Shown: in pieces, positions 61,234 through 64,000 of the stretch
How positions within the stretch are numbered: position 1 is the first letter of the stretch
How the letters are laid out: the number at the start of each line of letters is the position of its first letter
From: Burkholderia aenigmatica
GTDB taxonomy: Bacteria > Pseudomonadota > Gammaproteobacteria > Burkholderiales > Burkholderiaceae
Length of the DNA: 64,000 bases
Direction of reading: 5' to 3'
NCBI RefSeq assembly: GCF_902499175.1
Contig: NZ_CABVQC010000002.1
Coordinates: forward strand, 1 to 64,000
Made by a program: the position numbers and the translations under genes
Notes under the pieces: generated by a model
The model's input: the letters and a program-made list of their open reading frames with translations, nothing else
Databases searched by the model: none
Told to the model about the DNA's origin: nothing

Positions 61234-61941
61234 TCAATGCCCGGCGCTCTGGCCGCCGTCGACATGCAGGATCTCGCCCGTGACGAACGGTGCCGAGTCC
61301 AGGTACAGGATCGCGTCGACGATGTCGCTCATCTCGCCCATGCGGCCGACCGGATGCAGCGACGCGAGCGTCGCATGGGATTCGGGCGCATGCATCGGCG
61401 ACTTGATGATGCCGGGCGACACCGCATTCACGCGAATGCCGGCCTTCGCATACTCGATCGCGAGCGACTTCGTCGCCGCATTCAATCCACCTTTTGTCAG
61501 CGACGCGAGCACCGACGGCACGTTGCTGTTCGCGTGATCGATCAGGCTCGTCGTGATGCTGACCACGTGGCCGCTGCCGTGCTTCTGCATCGCGGCGATC
61601 GCATGCTGCGTGACGTGGAAGAAACCGCTCAGGTTGACGCTCGTGATCTGCGCATAGTCTGCCGCGGTGTATTGCGTGAACGGCTTCGCGATGAACACGC
61701 CGGCGTTGTTGACGAGCGTGTCGACGCGGCCGAAACGTTCGATGGCGGCGTCGACCACGCGCCGTGCGACGGCCGGATCGCCGATGTCGCCCGCGACGGT
61801 GACGAGATCGGGATCGTTCGACGGCCCGATCGAACGTGACGTTGCGACGACGCGATGGCCGCGGGCCCGGAATGCGTTGACCGTTTCCGCGCCGATGCCT
61901 TGCGATGCGCCGGTGACGATGATGACTTTGGATGCGCTCAT
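61234..61941 (-). CDS. short-chain dehydrogenase/reductase lacking the catalytic Tyr
   Basis: 235 residues from the ATG at 61939-61941 (GAGGCAT upstream). Cofactor motif TGASQGIG (10-17), NNAG (near 79), ISLVVSITTSLIDH-like strand with the catalytic Ser, and PGIIKSPM after strand 6. Where the family has Tyr-x3-Lys, this protein reads LASLTKGG: Lys is present but the Tyr position is Ala. The DNA is unambiguous there (GCG). It may use another general acid, or act by binding only. An AraC regulator lies upstream. Confidence 0.85.
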   Translation of the reverse strand: MSASKVIIVTGASQGIGAETVNAFRARGHRVVATSRSIGPSNDPDLVTVAGDIGDPAVARRVVDAAIERFGRVDTLVNNAGVFIAKPFTQYTAADYAQITSVNLSGFFHVTQHAIAAMQKHGSGHVVSITTSLIDHANSNVPSVLASLTKGGLNAATKSLAIEYAKAGIRVNAVSPGIIKSPMHAPESHATLASLHPVGRMGEMSDIVDAILYLDSAPFVTGEILHVDGGQSAGH

Positions 61942-62248
61942 GATATGCCTCGATAGGTGAATGGTTCTCGGCTTCGGTGCCGACCGGATCGTTGAATCCG
62001 ATGGGCCAACTGTAGGCGCGCCGGTCACGATCTCGAACACCCACCGTGGAGCAACAGTCTTGCGTCGGGGGAACAAATGGGGAGGAGGGAGGCTGCCGTC
62101 GCGCGGCACATGCGTGAACCGCGTCACCGGCCGGGAGCGCGGGCAGTAAGGGTGTCCGACGGAAATAGCGTGGTGATCGGGGTGCAGCGCGAACGGCGAT
62201 AGATTCGCGAGCCGGCTGTCGTCGCCTGCCCCGGGTTGGAGGCGGGCT
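61942..62248. other. 307-bp intergenic region upstream of the SDR gene
   Basis: It lies between the stop of the AraC gene and the SDR start (both minus). No gene seen. It must hold the SDR promoter unless the two are co-transcribed, but no clear -35/-10 pair could be picked. Confidence 0.35.
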
Positions 62249-63166
62249 TCAGCCGGCCGGGTCGCTGCCGAGACCGCGATAGGTGCGCGGCGAGCAACCC
62301 ACGATGCGCTTGAACGCGTGTCCGAACGCGCTATCCGAGTCGTAACCGAGCTGCTGCGCAATCGCCGACACGGACACGTTCGAGCGGCGCAGTTCGCGCA
62401 TCGCGAGCTGCACCCGCCAGCGCAGCACGTACTCGAGCGGCCCGAATCCCATCCGCCGCTTGAAATGCAGCGCGAACGTCGAACGCGATACATGACAGCA
62501 CGCGGCAAGATCCTCGACGGTCCAGCGTCGTGCCGGGGTCGCGTGAATCGCGCTGAGCGCCGCCGTGACCCGCGCATCCCCGAATGCGGCGAGCCATCCG
62601 GTGTTGTCGGGCGCGCCCTCGGTCACGTAGAGCCGAAGGATATGCACCAGCATCATGTGCCCGAGCTGCCTGACCATGAGCGACGCCCCCGGCGACGACG
62701 CGCCGAATTCGTGTGCGAGCTGCTGCAACGCCCAGCGCATCACCGCCGCCTGCTCCGACTCTCCGTTCACGACAACCACCGGAGGCAGACCGCCGAGCAA
62801 CAGCTGCGCACCGTCCTCGTACGAGAAGCGGCCGCCGATCAGGAAACAATTCGTCGGCTCGCCGTAGTGCGCGATGCCGCTCTCGGTATTCACGTACACC
62901 TCAGCCGCGGCGACCGGCGCGACGGCCGGATCGCTCGCCAGCCAAAACGCGCGAGGCGCGGTGAGCAGAAAGCAATCGCCCGCGCGCAGCCGGACGGGCG
63001 GACCGGCACCATCGACCGTCAGCCAGCACGAACCTTCGACGATCGCATTGAACTTGATCCCGTCGGGCGGGGGAAGGGCGATCGCCCAGTCTCCACCGGC
63101 GCGCAGGCCCGTGAAATAGGAGTCGCGCGTTTCCAGCAGCGACAGCACCTCCGATAGCGGATCCAT
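62249..63166 (-). CDS. AraC-family transcriptional regulator with cupin domain
   Basis: 305 residues from the ATG at 63164-63166. An upstream ATG at 63214 gives an atypical extension. N-terminal cupin (residues 15-130, AraC_binding_2 type): IKFNAIVEGSCWLTVDGAGPPVRLRAGDCFLLTAPRAFWLASDP. C-terminal double HTH: WTVEDLAACCHVSRSTFALHFKRRMGFGPLEYVLRWRVQLAMRELRRSNVSVSAIAQQLGYDSDSAFGHAFKRIVGCSPRTYR. Divergent from the SDR gene at 63305, its probable target. Such pairs usually respond to small aldehydes or aromatic compounds. Confidence 0.92.
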   Translation of the reverse strand: MDPLSEVLSLLETRDSYFTGLRAGGDWAIALPPPDGIKFNAIVEGSCWLTVDGAGPPVRLRAGDCFLLTAPRAFWLASDPAVAPVAAAEVYVNTESGIAHYGEPTNCFLIGGRFSYEDGAQLLLGGLPPVVVVNGESEQAAVMRWALQQLAHEFGASSPGASLMVRQLGHMMLVHILRLYVTEGAPDNTGWLAAFGDARVTAALSAIHATPARRWTVEDLAACCHVSRSTFALHFKRRMGFGPLEYVLRWRVQLAMRELRRSNVSVSAIAQQLGYDSDSAFGHAFKRIVGCSPRTYRGLGSDPAG

Positions 63167-63304
63167 GCATCCCTCGGACGATCTCGACGAAAAACCGGAT
63201 TTTATTGCATTCACAGTCCAGGAACGTCACCCGACAATGAATGCCATGCATCGACGCGGCCGACACACGGCCGCGAGCGTCATGCATCACTTCAGGAGTC
63301 TTCC

Positions 63305-64000
63305 ATGACGAGTCATCAGATACCCGTGCATTCCGGTTTCAGTTCCGCATCGACTGCCAGCGACGTGCTGGCCGGCCTCGATCTGGGCGGCAAGACCGTG
63401 ATCGTGACGGGCGGCCATTCGGGCCTGGGCCTCGAAACGTCGCGCGCACTCGCACTGGCGGGTGCGAACGTCGTCGTCGGCGCACGGGATCCCGAGGCCG
63501 CGCGCGCCGCGACACACGGCCTGAGCGGCGTCGAGATTACCGCGCTCGACCTCGCCGATCTGGGCAGCGTAGCCGCATTCGCCGCGCGCTTCGTCGACGC
63601 ACGACGCGACGTGCACATCGTGATCAACAGCGCAGGCATCATGGCGTGCCCCGAGACGCGCGTCGGCGATGGCTGGGAAGCGCAGTTCGCGGTCAACCAC
63701 CTCGGCCATTACGCGCTCGTCAACCGACTGTGGCCCGTGCTCGCGCATGGCCACGGCGCACGCATCGTCGCGGTGTCGTCGCTGGGGCATCGGCTGTCGC
63801 CGATCCGCTGGGACGACGTCCAGTTTGCGCACGGCTACGACAAATGGCTGGCATACGGACAGTCCAAGACCGCAAACGCGCTGTTTGCGGTGCAGCTCGA
63901 TGCGCTCGGCGCGCGCAGCGGCGTCAGGGCCTATTCGCTGCATCCGGGCAAGATCGCCACGCCGCTGCAGCGGCATCTGACCCACGCGGAAATGATGGCG
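63305..64000 (+). CDS. short-chain dehydrogenase/reductase (C-terminus cut by window edge)
   Basis: 232 residues visible, no stop inside the window. CAGGAG 9 nt before the ATG. Cofactor motif TGGHSGLG, NSAGIM, catalytic Ser in VAVSSLGH and Tyr-x3-Lys in YGQSKTAN are all present, as is HPGKIATPL after strand 6. It resembles the retinol-dehydrogenase / WW-oxidoreductase-like SDRs (about 320 residues). Divergent from the AraC/cupin regulator across a 138-bp gap, it is very likely under its control. Confidence 0.9.
   Translation, partial: MTSHQIPVHSGFSSASTASDVLAGLDLGGKTVIVTGGHSGLGLETSRALALAGANVVVGARDPEAARAATHGLSGVEITALDLADLGSVAAFAARFVDARRDVHIVINSAGIMACPETRVGDGWEAQFAVNHLGHYALVNRLWPVLAHGHGARIVAVSSLGHRLSPIRWDDVQFAHGYDKWLAYGQSKTANALFAVQLDALGARSGVRAYSLHPGKIATPLQRHLTHAEMMA

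Noticed and set aside
1..64000. tRNA, rRNA or CRISPR features
   Set aside because: No cloverleaf-like sequence, rRNA segment or regularly spaced repeat was recognised. A dedicated scan could still find a short tRNA.

Overview
The window reads as the chromosome of a high-GC betaproteobacterium, most likely Burkholderia and probably a cepacia-complex species. The grounds are strong G/C bias at third codon positions, several DUF4148 secreted proteins, many LysR-type regulators with divergent targets, and dense short catabolic operons. The gene content (transporters, regulators, optional catabolism, no ribosomal or core biosynthetic genes) suits a secondary replicon. That placement is inference. 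No tRNA, rRNA or CRISPR array was seen. Both window edges cut genes: a MalT-like regulator on the left and a short-chain dehydrogenase on the right.

Layout. 1-8.7 kb: a MalT/LuxR-type regulator, a UspA-hemerythrin fusion, then a same-strand run of quinone oxidoreductase, TauD-type dioxygenase, DUF849 beta-keto acid cleavage enzyme, MFS transporter and small hydrolase. 9-13.2 kb: a complete PotABCD-type ABC importer operon. 13.3-20.8 kb: small envelope proteins, then a CoA-transferase / HMG-CoA lyase / VOC operon divergent from a 2-hydroxyacid dehydrogenase, an arylformamidase-like hydrolase and a LysR regulator. 20.8-24.6 kb: a lower-GC islet (epimerase, DKNYY-like secreted protein, PhzF). 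24.8-30.9 kb: an aminotransferase/GntR divergent pair, an ECF sigma factor operon with a ferredoxin, an O-methyltransferase and an MFS transporter.

31.2-42.8 kb is the most interesting part: an RNA-repair locus. rtcB2-prfH (RNA ligase plus the GGQ release factor PrfH) lies on the minus strand. A long leader with a 12-codon ORF and three perfect hairpins precedes it. Divergent from it are an ATP-dependent RNA ligase and an HD-Pnk end-healing enzyme (HD phosphoesterase plus P-loop polynucleotide kinase). The resident HD-Pnk gene is split after about 43-45 codons by a roughly 7-kb lower-GC element. The element encodes two large tyrosine recombinases and a small partner, matching the gmtY-gmtZ-gmtX set of Gamma-Mobile-Trio elements. 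It also carries its own complete, diverged HD-Pnk gene, placed where it can replace the interrupted one. The resident gene's remaining piece, with both catalytic cores, lies on the far side.

42.9-55.5 kb: two exported proteins, a LysR regulator, an MFS drug exporter, nitronate monooxygenase, a GFA-family protein, OhrR, a GNAT enzyme, a QseBC-like two-component system, a DedA-like protein, a methyltransferase, two tandem DUF4148 genes and Ohr. OhrR and Ohr share an operator-like sequence although 6 kb apart. 55.9-64 kb: an MHS-family transporter, a LysR regulator and an FMN-dependent 2-hydroxyacid oxidase, then RidA/LysR and AraC/SDR pairs.
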